From JALYXV01 sp963791545 (GTDB lineage Bacteria; Actinomycetota; Acidimicrobiia; Acidimicrobiales; Palsa-688): a stretch of 64,000 nucleotides of DNA. The notes beneath the pieces are model-generated. The model saw nothing but the letters and a program-made list of their open reading frames with translations. It was not told the origin of the DNA and searched no databases. Positions 6,984 through 17,136 of this stretch are shown in pieces. The position numbers and the translations under genes are program-made. Position 1 is the stretch's first letter, and each line of letters starts with the position of its first letter. The stretch lies in assembly GCA_963791545.1 (NCBI GenBank), contig CAWBSR010000017.1:496001-560000 (forward strand). The letters are read 5' to 3'.

Positions 6984-9031
6984 TGTCAGATGCTCCGGCC
7001 GAGCGGGCCGAGCAGCTCCGGGTCCAGATCGGGTACCACAACCAGCGGTACTACGAGCTGGACGATCCCGAGATCAGCGACGCCGACTACGACGCCCTGA
7101 TCCGGGAGTTGCAGGCCCTCGAGGAGGAGTACCCCGACCTGCGGACGCCGGAGTCTCCGACCCAGAAGGTCGGGGCGGGCGCCAACCTTCTTTTCGCCGA
7201 GGCCCGCCATCTCCAGCCCATGATGTCATTGGACAACGCCACCACCTTCGAGGACCTCCGGGCGTGGGTCAAACGCATGGACCGCTTCATCGAAGGCGAG
7301 GTGGCCTTCACCTGCGAGCTCAAGATCGACGGTTTGGCGATGTCGCTGCTCTACCAGGACGGGGTGCTGGTACGGGCCGCCACCCGGGGTGACGGGGTGG
7401 TCGGTGAGGACGTGACCCCCAACGTCCGCACCATCGCCTCCATCCCCCGACAACTGGTGGTCACCGGCGAGGCCAAGCCCCCATCGGTCCTCGAGGTCCG
7501 AGGTGAGGTCTACATGCCGATCTCGGCGTTCGAGGAGCTCAACCGGCGCCAACTGGCCGAGGGCGGCCGGGTGTTCAGCAATCCCCGCAACTCCGGGGCG
7601 GGGTCGCTGCGCCAGAAGGACCCCAGCATCACCGCCAGCCGGGAGCTGTCGTTCTGGGCCTACCAGCTCGGCGCCATGGAGGGTGGGCCCACCTTCGGCG
7701 AGCATCGCCAGACCCTGCAATGGATGACCGCGGCGGGCTTCCCCGTCAACCCCAACATCGGGACCGTCCGGGGCCTGGACGAGGTCGACGACTACTGCCG
7801 GCACTGGCTCGAGCACCGCCACGACCTGGACTACGAGATCGACGGCGTGGTCGTGAAGGTGGACTCCCTGGCCCAGCGCCGGGAGCTCGGCGCCACCTCC
7901 AAGGCGCCCCGGTGGGCCATCGCGTTCAAGTTCCCGCCCGAGGAGCGCACCACCGTGCTCCGGGACATCATGGTGTCGATCGGCCGCACCGGGAAGGCGA
8001 CGCCCTTTGCCATGCTGGACCCCGTCTTCGTGAGCGGCAGCACGGTGAAGCTGGCCACCCTGCACAACGAGGACCAGGTCCGGGCCAAGGATGTCCGCCC
8101 CGGCGACACCGTGATCGTCCGCAAGGCGGGCGACGTGATCCCCGAGGTCCGCGGTCCCGTCCTGTCGCTGCGGCCACCGGACCTGCCGGAGTGGCACTTT
8201 CCGACCAGCTGCCCCAGTTGCGGCCAACCGCTGATCCGCAAGGAGGCGGAGAGCGACACCTTCTGCGTCAACACCGAATGCCCGGGCCAGCGGGTCATGC
8301 GGATCAGCCATTTCGCGGGCCGGGGGGCCATGGACATCGAGGGCCTCGGTGAGCGCACGGTGGGCCAGTTCTGCCAGGCCGGGCTGTTGAGGGACGTGGG
8401 CGACATCTACAACCTGGACTTCGGGCGGATCCAGGCCTTCGAAGGTTTCGGCGACGTCTCCATCGCCAACCTGCAACGGGCCATCGAGGCGTCCAAGGAC
8501 CGGCCCCTGGCCAACCTCCTGGTCGGGTTGTCGATCCGCCACCTGGGGGGCACCGGCAGTCGGGTCCTGGCCCGGGCCATGGGCAGCCTGGAGCGGATCA
8601 TGGCGGCGCCGGCCGAGGAGATGGCGGGCATCGAGGGGGTGGGACCGGTCATCGCGGCCAGCGTTGCCGAGTTCTTCGCCGATGAGGTCAACCGCGAGAT
8701 CGTGGCCCGGCTCCGCCAGGCGGGCGTCAACTTCCAGGGTCCTGACGCCCCAAGTGCTCCTCAGGTGCTTCTCGGGGCGTCGGTGGTCGTGACCGGGACC
8801 CTGGAAGGATGGTCGCGGGAAGCGGCCGAGGAGGCGATCAAGTTGCGGGGGGGCAAGGCGCCCGGCAGCGTGTCCAAGAAGACCACCGCGGTGGTCGTGG
8901 GCGCCGAGCCCGGTCAGGCCAAGCTGACCAAGGCCCGGGAACTCGGGGTGCCGATCCTCGATGAGGCCGGCTTCGCCGACCTGCTGGAGACCGGCGAGCT
9001 GGCGCCTAGTGGGTCTGGAAACACCAGCTGA
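6983..9031 (+). CDS. ligA: NAD-dependent DNA ligase LigA
   Basis: Seals nicks in DNA using NAD+, essential in replication and repair. The protein is 682 aa from ATG 6983 (GTG codons at 6977 and 6980 are alternatives). Domain order is normal: Ia domain, adenylation domain with the KxDG motif (ELKIDGLA, catalytic Lys114), OB fold, Cys4 zinc finger (CPSCG...CVNTECPG), helix-hairpin-helix repeats and a C-terminal BRCT domain (VVVTGTLEGWSR...). All key residues are present. It is convergent with the 9006-9446 gene, and the two ends overlap by 26 nt. Confidence 0.97.
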   Translation: MSDAPAERAEQLRVQIGYHNQRYYELDDPEISDADYDALIRELQALEEEYPDLRTPESPTQKVGAGANLLFAEARHLQPMMSLDNATTFEDLRAWVKRMDRFIEGEVAFTCELKIDGLAMSLLYQDGVLVRAATRGDGVVGEDVTPNVRTIASIPRQLVVTGEAKPPSVLEVRGEVYMPISAFEELNRRQLAEGGRVFSNPRNSGAGSLRQKDPSITASRELSFWAYQLGAMEGGPTFGEHRQTLQWMTAAGFPVNPNIGTVRGLDEVDDYCRHWLEHRHDLDYEIDGVVVKVDSLAQRRELGATSKAPRWAIAFKFPPEERTTVLRDIMVSIGRTGKATPFAMLDPVFVSGSTVKLATLHNEDQVRAKDVRPGDTVIVRKAGDVIPEVRGPVLSLRPPDLPEWHFPTSCPSCGQPLIRKEAESDTFCVNTECPGQRVMRISHFAGRGAMDIEGLGERTVGQFCQAGLLRDVGDIYNLDFGRIQAFEGFGDVSIANLQRAIEASKDRPLANLLVGLSIRHLGGTGSRVLARAMGSLERIMAAPAEEMAGIEGVGPVIAASVAEFFADEVNREIVARLRQAGVNFQGPDAPSAPQVLLGASVVVTGTLEGWSREAAEEAIKLRGGKAPGSVSKKTTAVVVGAEPGQAKLTKARELGVPILDEAGFADLLETGELAPSGSGNTS

Positions 9032-9446
9032 ACGGCGTTCCCGGATCACCCGCGTTGAGGGTCGGCCGGATGAGGACCTTGACGCAGATCCGCCCGACCG
9101 GGAGCTCGGCGAACTGCCGCCCCGGAGCGGCTGCGAAGGAGAACTGATTCTGACCCGGGAGTACCTGCAGCTCGTCCAGAGGGATGCCCACGACAGAACC
9201 GTTGACCCCGATGGCCAGACCGTTCTCGTTGTCGTAGGCCAAGGTGTATCCCGTCGCCAGGGTCACGCCCACCGACGACTGGCGCAGCACCAGGTCGCCC
9301 GGCTGGGGCGTGACCGCCACCACCCGGTGGTCGCTGAGGCTGGCCACGGTGTTGGCCGGCCGGACAAGGGTGAAGCTCAGCACCAGCAGCGCCGCGCACG
9401 AGGCGAGGATGAGGGAGATGATGACTCGGCGCTTGGTGATCAACAC
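9006..9446 (-). CDS. single-pass membrane-anchored protein, SAF-like extracellular domain
   Basis: A 146-aa protein with an N-terminal basic stretch and one transmembrane segment (VIISLILASCAALLVLSFTLV). The extracellular domain begins ...ASLSDHRVVAVTPQPGDLVLRQSSVGVTLATGYTLAY; this beta-rich arrangement vaguely recalls SAF or pilus-assembly (CpaB/FlgA) folds, but I cannot assign it. GTG 9446 overlaps the end of the previous gene by 7 nt (TTG 9443 is possible). Third gene of a tight three-gene operon. Confidence 0.6.
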   Translation of the reverse strand: MLITKRRVIISLILASCAALLVLSFTLVRPANTVASLSDHRVVAVTPQPGDLVLRQSSVGVTLATGYTLAYDNENGLAIGVNGSVVGIPLDELQVLPGQNQFSFAAAPGRQFAELPVGRICVKVLIRPTLNAGDPGTPFSWCFQTH

Positions 9447-9823
9447 GGCGGCAGCTTGGGGGAAGGGAACACGGAGGCCGACGCGGCGAGCAGGACGATA
9501 CAGCCCACGGAAAGGATTTCCTCCAGCGTCCGCTCGTAGACAGGCAGCCCCGGCTTGGCCAGGACGACAACGGCGGTGGTGGCCTCGAACAGCAGCAGCG
9601 CCATCCACGCCCCGGGCCGGCGGCGCAGCAGGCCCCAGCCGAACCCGTACTTCAGGCACAGGAACCCGATCAGAGCGGGAGCGGCGCGGTAGGAGCCGAA
9701 GGCGATGATCGAGATGAGGAGGGTCGTTTCCAGGGCCGACAGGCCCGCCACCGCAGGCAGGATCCATCCCCGCCCCGGCGCCGGCCCCACCGGCCCGCCC
9801 AGCTCCGCCGGCGCTGCGCTCAC
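9440..9823 (-). CDS. small membrane protein of unknown function
   Basis: A 127-aa protein with four predicted transmembrane segments (for example ALETTLLISIIAFGSYRAAPALIGFLCL and ILSVGCIVLLAASASVF). The GTG start overlaps the stop of the upstream gene by 4 nt (GTGA at 9820-9823), and its own end overlaps the next gene. Not recognised. It is probably made together with its two neighbours and may form a membrane complex with the anchored protein that follows. Confidence 0.65.
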   Translation of the reverse strand: MSAAPAELGGPVGPAPGRGWILPAVAGLSALETTLLISIIAFGSYRAAPALIGFLCLKYGFGWGLLRRRPGAWMALLLFEATTAVVVLAKPGLPVYERTLEEILSVGCIVLLAASASVFPSPKLPPC

Positions 9824-10176
9824 GGGCGGGAGACCGGCGCTTCGTCGGCGAAGCACCGGGCCAGGCGGCGGTTGAACACCTCGATGCGGGTCCGCAGCTC
9901 CCCGTCGGGCATGTCGTCGCGGACCGCCTCCATGATCTTCCACAGGCGGGGGTAGACGATCCCCTCGACGTCGCTGGCCAGGCGCCTCGGAATGTCCCCC
10001 AACTGGACCCGCAGGCCGATCGAGCGCAGCGGCTGGGTCAGGAGCCCGGCGACGGTGTCGCCGAGGCCGTCGCAGTCAGCCTCGAGGGAGGCGATGAGGG
10101 TGGCCAGCTGCTCGGGGTCCCACAACGCCCCGCGTCGTACGAACTCCTCGAGCTCGTCGACCAGGGCCAGGCGCAC
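9820..10176 (-). CDS. soluble helical protein of unknown function
   Basis: A 118-aa helical, charged protein (LVDELEEFVRRGALWDPEQLATLIASLEAD...) with no membrane segment and no recognised motif. First gene of the three-gene minus-strand operon, divergent from the PASTA kinase 75 nt away. GTG 10176 is the best start. Confidence 0.6.
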   Translation of the reverse strand: MRLALVDELEEFVRRGALWDPEQLATLIASLEADCDGLGDTVAGLLTQPLRSIGLRVQLGDIPRRLASDVEGIVYPRLWKIMEAVRDDMPDGELRTRIEVFNRRLARCFADEAPVSRP

Positions 10177-10237
10177 CCGCCCATTGTGGCCTCAAGGTGG
10201 CGCGGGCGGCATCCCCCTCGACGCGAAGCGGCGCCAG

Positions 10238-10243
10238 TACCCT
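10238..10243 (+). promoter_or_regulatory. -10 box, leaderless promoter of the PASTA kinase
   Basis: TACCCT followed by 7 nt (CAAAAAC without its last base shared) and GTG 10251. This decides the kinase start against an upstream in-frame ATG at 10197. Confidence 0.55.
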
Positions 10244-10250
10244 CAAAAAC

Positions 10251-12230
10251 GTGGCGACGTCCCGCATCGTTGAGCACGTGGGGCGTGTCCTCAGCGACCG
10301 CTACCGCCTCACGAGACCTCTGGGCACCGGCGCGTCGGCCCACGTGTACGTCGCCGAGGACGTCACGTTGCGTCGCCGGGTGGCCGTCAAGCTGCTGCAT
10401 CCGGGCCTCGCCGACGACGAGGCGTTCCTCCGCCGCTTCCAGGCCGAGGCCCGGGTGGTGGCCGCCCTGCGCCACCCCAACATCGTGCGGGTTTACGACT
10501 GGGGCGACGATCAGGGCAGCCCGTTCCTGGTGATGGAGTTGCTGGAGGGCGGCAGCCTGCGCAGCCTGCTCGACCGGGGCCAGCGGCTCAATGCCGCCCA
10601 GGTGGCCCGCATCGGTGGCGACGCCGCCAAAGCGCTCGACTACGCCCATCGCCGGGGCCTCGTCCATCGCGACATCAAGCCCGCCAACCTCCTCTTCGAC
10701 GAGGACGGCCAGGTGTCGGTGGCCGACTTCGGCCTGGCCCGGGCCTTGGCCGAGGCCACCTGGACCGAGCCGGTGGGGGCCATGCTGGGTACGGCTCGCT
10801 ATGCCGCCCCCGAGCAGATCGGCGGCGGTGCCCTGGACGGAAAGGCGGACGTCTACTCCCTGGCGTTGGTCCTGGTGGAAGCGGTCACCGGAAAGGTGCC
10901 CTTCGCGGCCGACACGACCCTCGGCACCTTGATGGCCCGGGTGGACAAGGACCTGCCGGTCAACGACGAGCTGGGGTCGCTGGCGGCGGCCATCGGGGCG
11001 GCGGGCACCGCCGACCCCAGGGTTCGCTCCGACGCCGCCACCCTCGCCTCGGCGCTGGCCGGCGCCGCCCGCCAGTTGCCGGCACCGGCCCCGCTGACGC
11101 TGGCGACAGAGATGGACATCCTGGAAGTCGACGACGACCGCGATCTCACCCAACTTCCCAGTACCTCGAAGTTGTACGACAACGAGGACCCCCGAAAGTC
11201 AGTTCCTTCGGGCACGGCGGCGGCCACGACCGCCGCCCCGGCAGCACTCCCGCCAGCCCCCCCGGCAGTGGCCCGCTCCCGCCGGCCCCGCCCGCCGGTG
11301 GGCCCCGGACCGGCCCTGGTACCGGGCCCGGGGAGGTTTTCCCCACCCCGCCGCCGGCGCCGGCGGTGGCCTTACGCCCTAGTGGTGGTGCTGGTCGCAG
11401 CCGCCCTGGGCGCCGGTGGCCTGGTCTGGTCCCGGTCCGTCAAACCCAGCCACGCGGTACCTGCCCTGACCAACCGGACCCCGGCGGCCGCCGCCCAGGC
11501 GCTGGCCCCGCTCCATTTCAAGTTGGCGACGGCCAGCCGCTACGACGACGTGGTGGCCAGGGGCCTGATCATCAGCCAGGGGGAGCCGGCCAACAAGGTC
11601 CTCAGGGAGGGCGCCACGGTGCCCGTCGTAGTGTCGCTGGGCCCGCCGCCGGTGATGGTGCCCGACCTGATCGGGGTCTCGGTGGGCGACGCCACCAACC
11701 GCCTGATCGGTGCCGGACTCAAACTGGGGGCGGTGAGCGGGCGCTTCGACAACACCACCCCGAAAGGTGGGGTGCTGTCCTGGTCGGGTGAGGGCGGGCC
11801 GCTGCCCAAGGGGAGCCCGGTGGACCTGGTTATCTCCAACGGGCCGCCGGTGGTGGCGGTGCCGCCGATCACCAATGGGACCTTCGGCGCCGCCCAGGCG
11901 GCCCTGGCCGCGATCAACCTGAGCGCGGTGGAGAACGACGTGTTCAGCAACACCGTGCCCAAGGGCCAGGTCTACGGCACCAGCCCGGGCGCCGGGGCGT
12001 CGGTCCCGGTGGGCACCAAGGTGACCGTCAATGTCTCCAAGGGGCCCGACCTGGTCGCGGTGACCGATGTCCGTGGCCAGCCCGTCGGAGCCGCCAGCGC
12101 GGCGTTGAAGGGGGCCGGTTTCATGGTGAGCGGCGTCACCGGGGACCCCACCAAGAACGTCACCCACACCTCGCCCGCCGCCGGGGCCCAGGTACTGCGG
12201 GGGTCGTCGGTGACGCTGTTCACGACCTGA
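10251..12230 (+). CDS. pknB: PASTA-domain serine/threonine protein kinase (PknB type)
   Basis: A 659-aa membrane kinase that in actinobacteria senses muropeptides/lipid II and controls growth and cell-wall synthesis. The kinase domain is intact: glycine loop LGTGASAHVY, VAVKLL lysine, HRDIKPAN (catalytic Asp141), DFG (VADFGLA) and APEQ. A Pro-rich juxtamembrane stretch follows (about 325-380), then a transmembrane segment (YALVVVLVAAALGAGGLVW) and four extracellular PASTA repeats. There is no FtsW, PbpA or phosphatase gene beside it, unlike the usual pknB locus, so the symbol is by family only. The start is chosen from the leaderless promoter and the domain boundary. Confidence 0.9.
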   Translation: MATSRIVEHVGRVLSDRYRLTRPLGTGASAHVYVAEDVTLRRRVAVKLLHPGLADDEAFLRRFQAEARVVAALRHPNIVRVYDWGDDQGSPFLVMELLEGGSLRSLLDRGQRLNAAQVARIGGDAAKALDYAHRRGLVHRDIKPANLLFDEDGQVSVADFGLARALAEATWTEPVGAMLGTARYAAPEQIGGGALDGKADVYSLALVLVEAVTGKVPFAADTTLGTLMARVDKDLPVNDELGSLAAAIGAAGTADPRVRSDAATLASALAGAARQLPAPAPLTLATEMDILEVDDDRDLTQLPSTSKLYDNEDPRKSVPSGTAAATTAAPAALPPAPPAVARSRRPRPPVGPGPALVPGPGRFSPPRRRRRRWPYALVVVLVAAALGAGGLVWSRSVKPSHAVPALTNRTPAAAAQALAPLHFKLATASRYDDVVARGLIISQGEPANKVLREGATVPVVVSLGPPPVMVPDLIGVSVGDATNRLIGAGLKLGAVSGRFDNTTPKGGVLSWSGEGGPLPKGSPVDLVISNGPPVVAVPPITNGTFGAAQAALAAINLSAVENDVFSNTVPKGQVYGTSPGAGASVPVGTKVTVNVSKGPDLVAVTDVRGQPVGAASAALKGAGFMVSGVTGDPTKNVTHTSPAAGAQVLRGSSVTLFTT

Positions 12231-12262
12231 CGCCTCACTGACCAGGAATTCCGATTGTCCGT

Positions 12263-12268
12263 TAGCCT
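12263..12268 (+). promoter_or_regulatory. -10 box, leaderless promoter of the SDR gene
   Basis: TAGCCT followed by 7 nt and GTG 12276. Confidence 0.55.
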
Positions 12269-12275
12269 CCCCCGC

Positions 12276-13172
12276 GTGGGCGCTCTGGAAGGACGGGTAG
12301 CAATCGTCACCGGGGCCGGGAGGGGGCTCGGCAAGGAGCACGCCCTGTTCCTGGCGTCCGAGGGGGCGCGGGTCGTGGTCAACGACCGAGGTGTCGCCAT
12401 GGACGGCCAGGGCCGGGACCGGACCCCGGCCGAGGAGGTGGTCGCCGAGATCCGGGCCCGGGGGGGTGACGCGGTCGCCAACAACGACGACGTGGCCGAC
12501 TGGCAGGGCGGCCAGCGGCTGATCGAAACCGCCCTGGAGCGCTTCGGTGAACTGCACGTGGTGGTCAACAACGCCGGCATCCTTCGTGACCGGGCCTTGG
12601 TCAACATGACCGAGGACGAATGGGACGACGTCATCGCGGTCCATCTGAAGGGCCATTTCGTGCCCACCCGTCACGCCGCCGCCCATTGGCGGAGCCTGGC
12701 CAAGGCCGGGGCCACGGTGCGGGCCGCGGTCATCAACACGTCCTCCACCTCGGGGCTCATGGGAAACCCCTTCCAGGCCAACTACGGCGCCGCCAAGGCG
12801 GGGATCGGGGCGTTCACGATCATCGCTGCCCATGAGCTGGGGCGCTACGGCGTCCGGGTGAACTGCGTCGTCCCCGCCGCCCGGACCCGGTTGACATCGG
12901 CGACGCAGGGCTTGGGCGACATCGTGAAGGCGCCCGAGGACGGGGCGTCGTTCGATATCTGGGACCCGGCCAATGTGTCCCCGCTGGTGGCCTGGTTGGC
13001 GACCGAGGGCTGCCCGGCGACGGGGAAGGTCTTCTTCGCCCAAGGGGGCTCGGTTCGCCTGATGAATACCTGGACCATGGGCGACGGCATGGATCGCCCC
13101 CACCGGCTGACCCTCCAGGACCTGGACGACGAACTGGGCCAGCTGGTCGGCGGCTCCGGGGGGAGTAACTAG
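12276..13172 (+). CDS. short-chain dehydrogenase/reductase, 3-hydroxyacyl-CoA type
   Basis: A 298-aa NAD(P)-dependent oxidoreductase. Cofactor loop TGAGRGLGKEH (residues about 11-21), NNAG (VVVNNAGI), catalytic Ser in INTSSTSG and the YxxxK pair in NYGAAKAGIG. The NDRG after beta-2 and the long C-terminal extension are typical of the HSD17B4/MFE-2-like SDRs that act on hydroxyacyl-CoA or steroid substrates, so a lipid-oxidation role is likely; the exact substrate is unknown. Start GTG 12276 follows from a TAGCCT -10 box exactly 7 nt before it. Confidence 0.88.
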   Translation: MGALEGRVAIVTGAGRGLGKEHALFLASEGARVVVNDRGVAMDGQGRDRTPAEEVVAEIRARGGDAVANNDDVADWQGGQRLIETALERFGELHVVVNNAGILRDRALVNMTEDEWDDVIAVHLKGHFVPTRHAAAHWRSLAKAGATVRAAVINTSSTSGLMGNPFQANYGAAKAGIGAFTIIAAHELGRYGVRVNCVVPAARTRLTSATQGLGDIVKAPEDGASFDIWDPANVSPLVAWLATEGCPATGKVFFAQGGSVRLMNTWTMGDGMDRPHRLTLQDLDDELGQLVGGSGGSN

Positions 13173-13241
13173 TCGTTTCCGCCGGCGCCGGAATCCCTCA
13201 AGCGGCCCCGTTAACCTTCGGACCTGCCGTACGATTGCCCC

Positions 13242-13320
13242 ATAGGGTCTGGCAGGCGGCGATGTTGAGGCAGTGATCCCCAGCCGCTGCTGGAGCAGCC
13301 GCCCCAGACCCTCTTCTTTC
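13242..13320 (+). ncRNA. candidate structured RNA between convergent genes
   Basis: A long stem pairs 13244-13252 (AGGGTCTGG) with 13304-13312 (CCAGACCCT) perfectly. It is extended inward by GGCGGC (13255-13260) with GCCGCC (13298-13303) after a CA bulge, and an inner CCAGC/GCTGG hairpin lies at about 13280-13293. A TACGAT -10-like box (13230-13235) lies just before its 5' end, and a pyrimidine tract CTTCTTTCCCC follows. It could be a small RNA or an unusual bidirectional terminator of the converging SDR and SCP2 genes. It does not match SRP or 6S consensus features that I know. Confidence 0.35.
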
Positions 13321-13333
13321 CCCCGGCCCGGCG

Positions 13334-13750
13334 CTACTCCGTGATCTGCTGGATACGCCGGGCGATGGCGATGGCGGCCGGGTCGGGGTTGGCGGCGACG
13401 GTCTGCAGCGCCATCAGCTTCGACCAGTCCCCCTCGACTTTGATCTTGCCCGCCATGAGCGCCTGCATCCCGATCTGGGGGTTCCCCTCGACCAGGATCG
13501 CCTTGGCCACCGAGTACTCCAGCGTCACGGTGACGTCGGCGTCGTCGAGGTGGCCGAACTCGAGCTCCATCTCGCCCGAGGAGGTGTCGAGGTGCATCTG
13601 GATGGTGCCCGGGCCGAATGGCACCTGGGTCACGTTCTGGTTCATCTTGATCGGCGTGACGGGGGGTGCCGGATTGGTTCTGAGCTCCAGTCGGATCGCC
13701 CGTGCCTCGGCTATCCACTCGTCGCTCAGGAAGGGATACCTCTCCACCAA
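13334..13750 (-). CDS. SCP2 sterol-binding domain protein
   Basis: A 138-aa single-domain SCP-2 protein, a hydrophobic-ligand (lipid, sterol, acyl-CoA) carrier. Family signatures are DADVTVTLEYSVAKAIL and the end motif MQALMAGKIKVEGDWSKLMAL. It starts at GTG 13750 with a good ribosome-binding site (GAGGAGGAAACC, minus strand). It is divergent from gatC and convergent with the SDR gene. A role in lipid metabolism is inferred from the family. Confidence 0.85.
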   Translation of the reverse strand: MVERYPFLSDEWIAEARAIRLELRTNPAPPVTPIKMNQNVTQVPFGPGTIQMHLDTSSGEMELEFGHLDDADVTVTLEYSVAKAILVEGNPQIGMQALMAGKIKVEGDWSKLMALQTVAANPDPAAIAIARRIQQITE

Positions 13751-13811
13751 CGGTTTCCTCCTCGGTCGGTAACGGGCACGGTAGCCCGGTCCGGCTTTGC
13801 CCGTACCCGCC

Positions 13812-13817
13812 TACCAT
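13812..13817 (+). promoter_or_regulatory. -10 box, leaderless promoter of gatCAB
   Basis: TACCAT followed by 7 nt and ATG 13825. It favours the second ATG over the one at 13816, which lies inside the box. Confidence 0.55.
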
Positions 13818-13824
13818 GAGCGCC

Positions 13825-14123
13825 ATGCCCGCCCCGATCTCCCGGGCGGACGTGGTCCACGTGGCCCGTCTGGCCCGGCTCGCCCTCACCGACGACGAGT
13901 TGGAGCGGTTCACCGACCAACTGGGGGCGGTGCTCGAACACGCCCGCGATGTCGAGGCGCTGGACACCGCCGGTGTCGCCCCGACCGCCCACCCGCTGCC
14001 GTTGTGCAACGTGCTGCGGGAGGACCGGGTCGCCCCAAGCCTGAATCGGGAGGAGGTGCTGGCCCAGGCGCCCGAAGCGGAGGCGGACCGATTCAAGGTG
14101 CCGCCGATCCTGGGCGAGGCGCG

Positions 14124-14127
<4 letters not shown>
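13825..14127 (+). CDS. gatC: Asp-tRNA(Asn)/Glu-tRNA(Gln) amidotransferase subunit C
   Basis: A 100-aa subunit that ties GatA to GatB in the enzyme converting mischarged Glu-tRNA(Gln) or Asp-tRNA(Asn) to the correct amide. Typical sequence: VVHVARLARLALTDDELERF near the N terminus, then LDTAGVAPTAHPLPL and LREDRVAPSLNREEVLAQAPE. First gene of gatCAB, whose genes overlap by 4 nt. Leaderless start at ATG 13825. Confidence 0.95.
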
Positions 14128-15595
<1,468 letters not shown>

Positions 15596-15599
<4 letters not shown>

Positions 15600-17071
15600 G
15601 CCGCCACGCCCCGGCCACCGCCGGCCCTATTTCCCCCCCATCAGGATGGGAGACGGTCATCGGCCTCGAGGTCCACTGCGAGCTGGGCACCGAAACCAAG
15701 TTGTTCTGCGGCTGCCGCAACGCCTTCGGCTCGCCGCCCAACACCAACGTCTGCCCGGTGTGCCTGGGCCTGCCTGGGTCGCTGCCGGTCCTCAACGCGA
15801 TGGCGGTCGAGTACGCCATGCGCATCGGGCTGGCGCTGCACTGCCGAGTCGAGCCGTCGACCTTCCACCGGAAGAACTATTTCTATCCCGACATGCCGAA
15901 GGACTACCAGATCAGCCAGTACGACCAGCCGATCAACGTGGACGGCTGGCTGGACCTGCCGGGCGGCACCCGGATCGGCATCGAACGGGCCCATATGGAG
16001 GAGGACACGGGGAAGACGACCCATGTCGGCGGGGGTGGGCGCATCCACGACGCCGGGTACTCGCTGGTGGATTACAACCGGTCGGGGGTGCCGCTGGTGG
16101 AGATCGTGTCGCGACCGGACCTGGGCAGCGCCGGCGACGCCCGGGCCTACGTCGACGAGCTTCGCTCCATTTTGGTCGCCACCGGCGCATCGGATGGGAA
16201 AATGGAGGAGGGATCGCTGCGGGTCGACGCCAACGTCTCGGTCCGTCCCGCCGGGAGCGCCACGCTCGGTACCCGCTGCGAGATCAAGAATATGAACTCG
16301 TTGCGCAGTCTGGGCCGGGCCATCGACTACGAGGTGGCCCGCCAGATCAAGTTGCTGGAGTCGGGTGGCCGCGTCGTGCAGGAGACCCGGCACTGGAACG
16401 AGGTGGACGGGAGCACCCGCGCCATGCGGTCCAAGGAGGAGGCGTTCGACTACCGGTATTTCCCGGAGCCGGATCTGGTGCCGCTGGCGCCCTCTGCGGA
16501 TTGGGTGTCGTCGGTAGCGGCCCAACTGCGTCCGATGCCGGCCGAACGGCGGGAGCGGGTGGCCGCGGCGTCGGGGCTGGATGCCGACAGTGACGCCGTG
16601 GTCACGGTGGTGCGGCTCGACCTGGACAGCTTCGTGATGGCGGCGGCCGACGTCGGGGCCGACGCCGCCCTGGCGGTGCGCCGCTTGGCCAACGAGGTGG
16701 CGGGCTCGGTTTCCGGCGCCGGTCACCGGCTGGACCCCGACGGGTTCTGCCGGCTGCTTCTGATGGAGTCGAAGGGGTTGCTCAGCACCGCTCAGGCCCG
16801 GGAGGTGCTCGGGCACCTCTTGGGTGAGGGCGGCGATCCAGCCGTGGTGGCCGCCTCGTTGGGATTCGAGGCCATGGCGGCCGGCGACCTCGGTCGCGCC
16901 GTGGATGACGTCATTGCCGCCAACCCGGTGGAGTGGGGCCGCTTCGTGGCCGGCGAGGACAAGCTGCAGGGCCTCTTCGTGGGCAAGGTGAGGGCGGCGA
17001 CGGGTGGCAAAGCCGACTTGAAGGCGGTTTCCGGCCTGCTCCGGGACCGGAGGGCGGCCGCCCAGGCCTGA
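15596..17071 (+). CDS. gatB: Asp/Glu-tRNA amidotransferase subunit B
   Basis: A 491-aa tRNA-binding kinase-like subunit that activates the mischarged residue with ATP. The sequence shows ETVIGLEVHCEL at the start, zinc-site-like cysteines (FCGC...CPVCLGLPG), HRKNYFYPDMPKDYQISQYD, and a C-terminal tail domain (GLLSTAQAREVLGHLL...KADLKAVSGLLRD). GTGA overlap with gatA. No glutaminyl- or asparaginyl-tRNA synthetase is in the window. Confidence 0.96.
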
Positions 17072-17123
17072 GACGCAATGCCGCCCGTGGATATCGCGGG
17101 GACGTCCCGATGCCGGGTCCACG

Positions 17124-17129
17124 TAGGAT
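17124..17129 (+). promoter_or_regulatory. -10 box, leaderless promoter of ilvD
   Basis: TAGGAT followed by 7 nt and ATG 17137. Confidence 0.55.
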
Positions 17130-17136
17130 TCGACCC

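Noticed and set aside
13242..13320. Bacterial SRP RNA (4.5S)
   Set aside because: The conserved loop with GGAAGG and AGCAGCC in the proper internal-loop context is missing; only a short AGCAGCC-like string appears.
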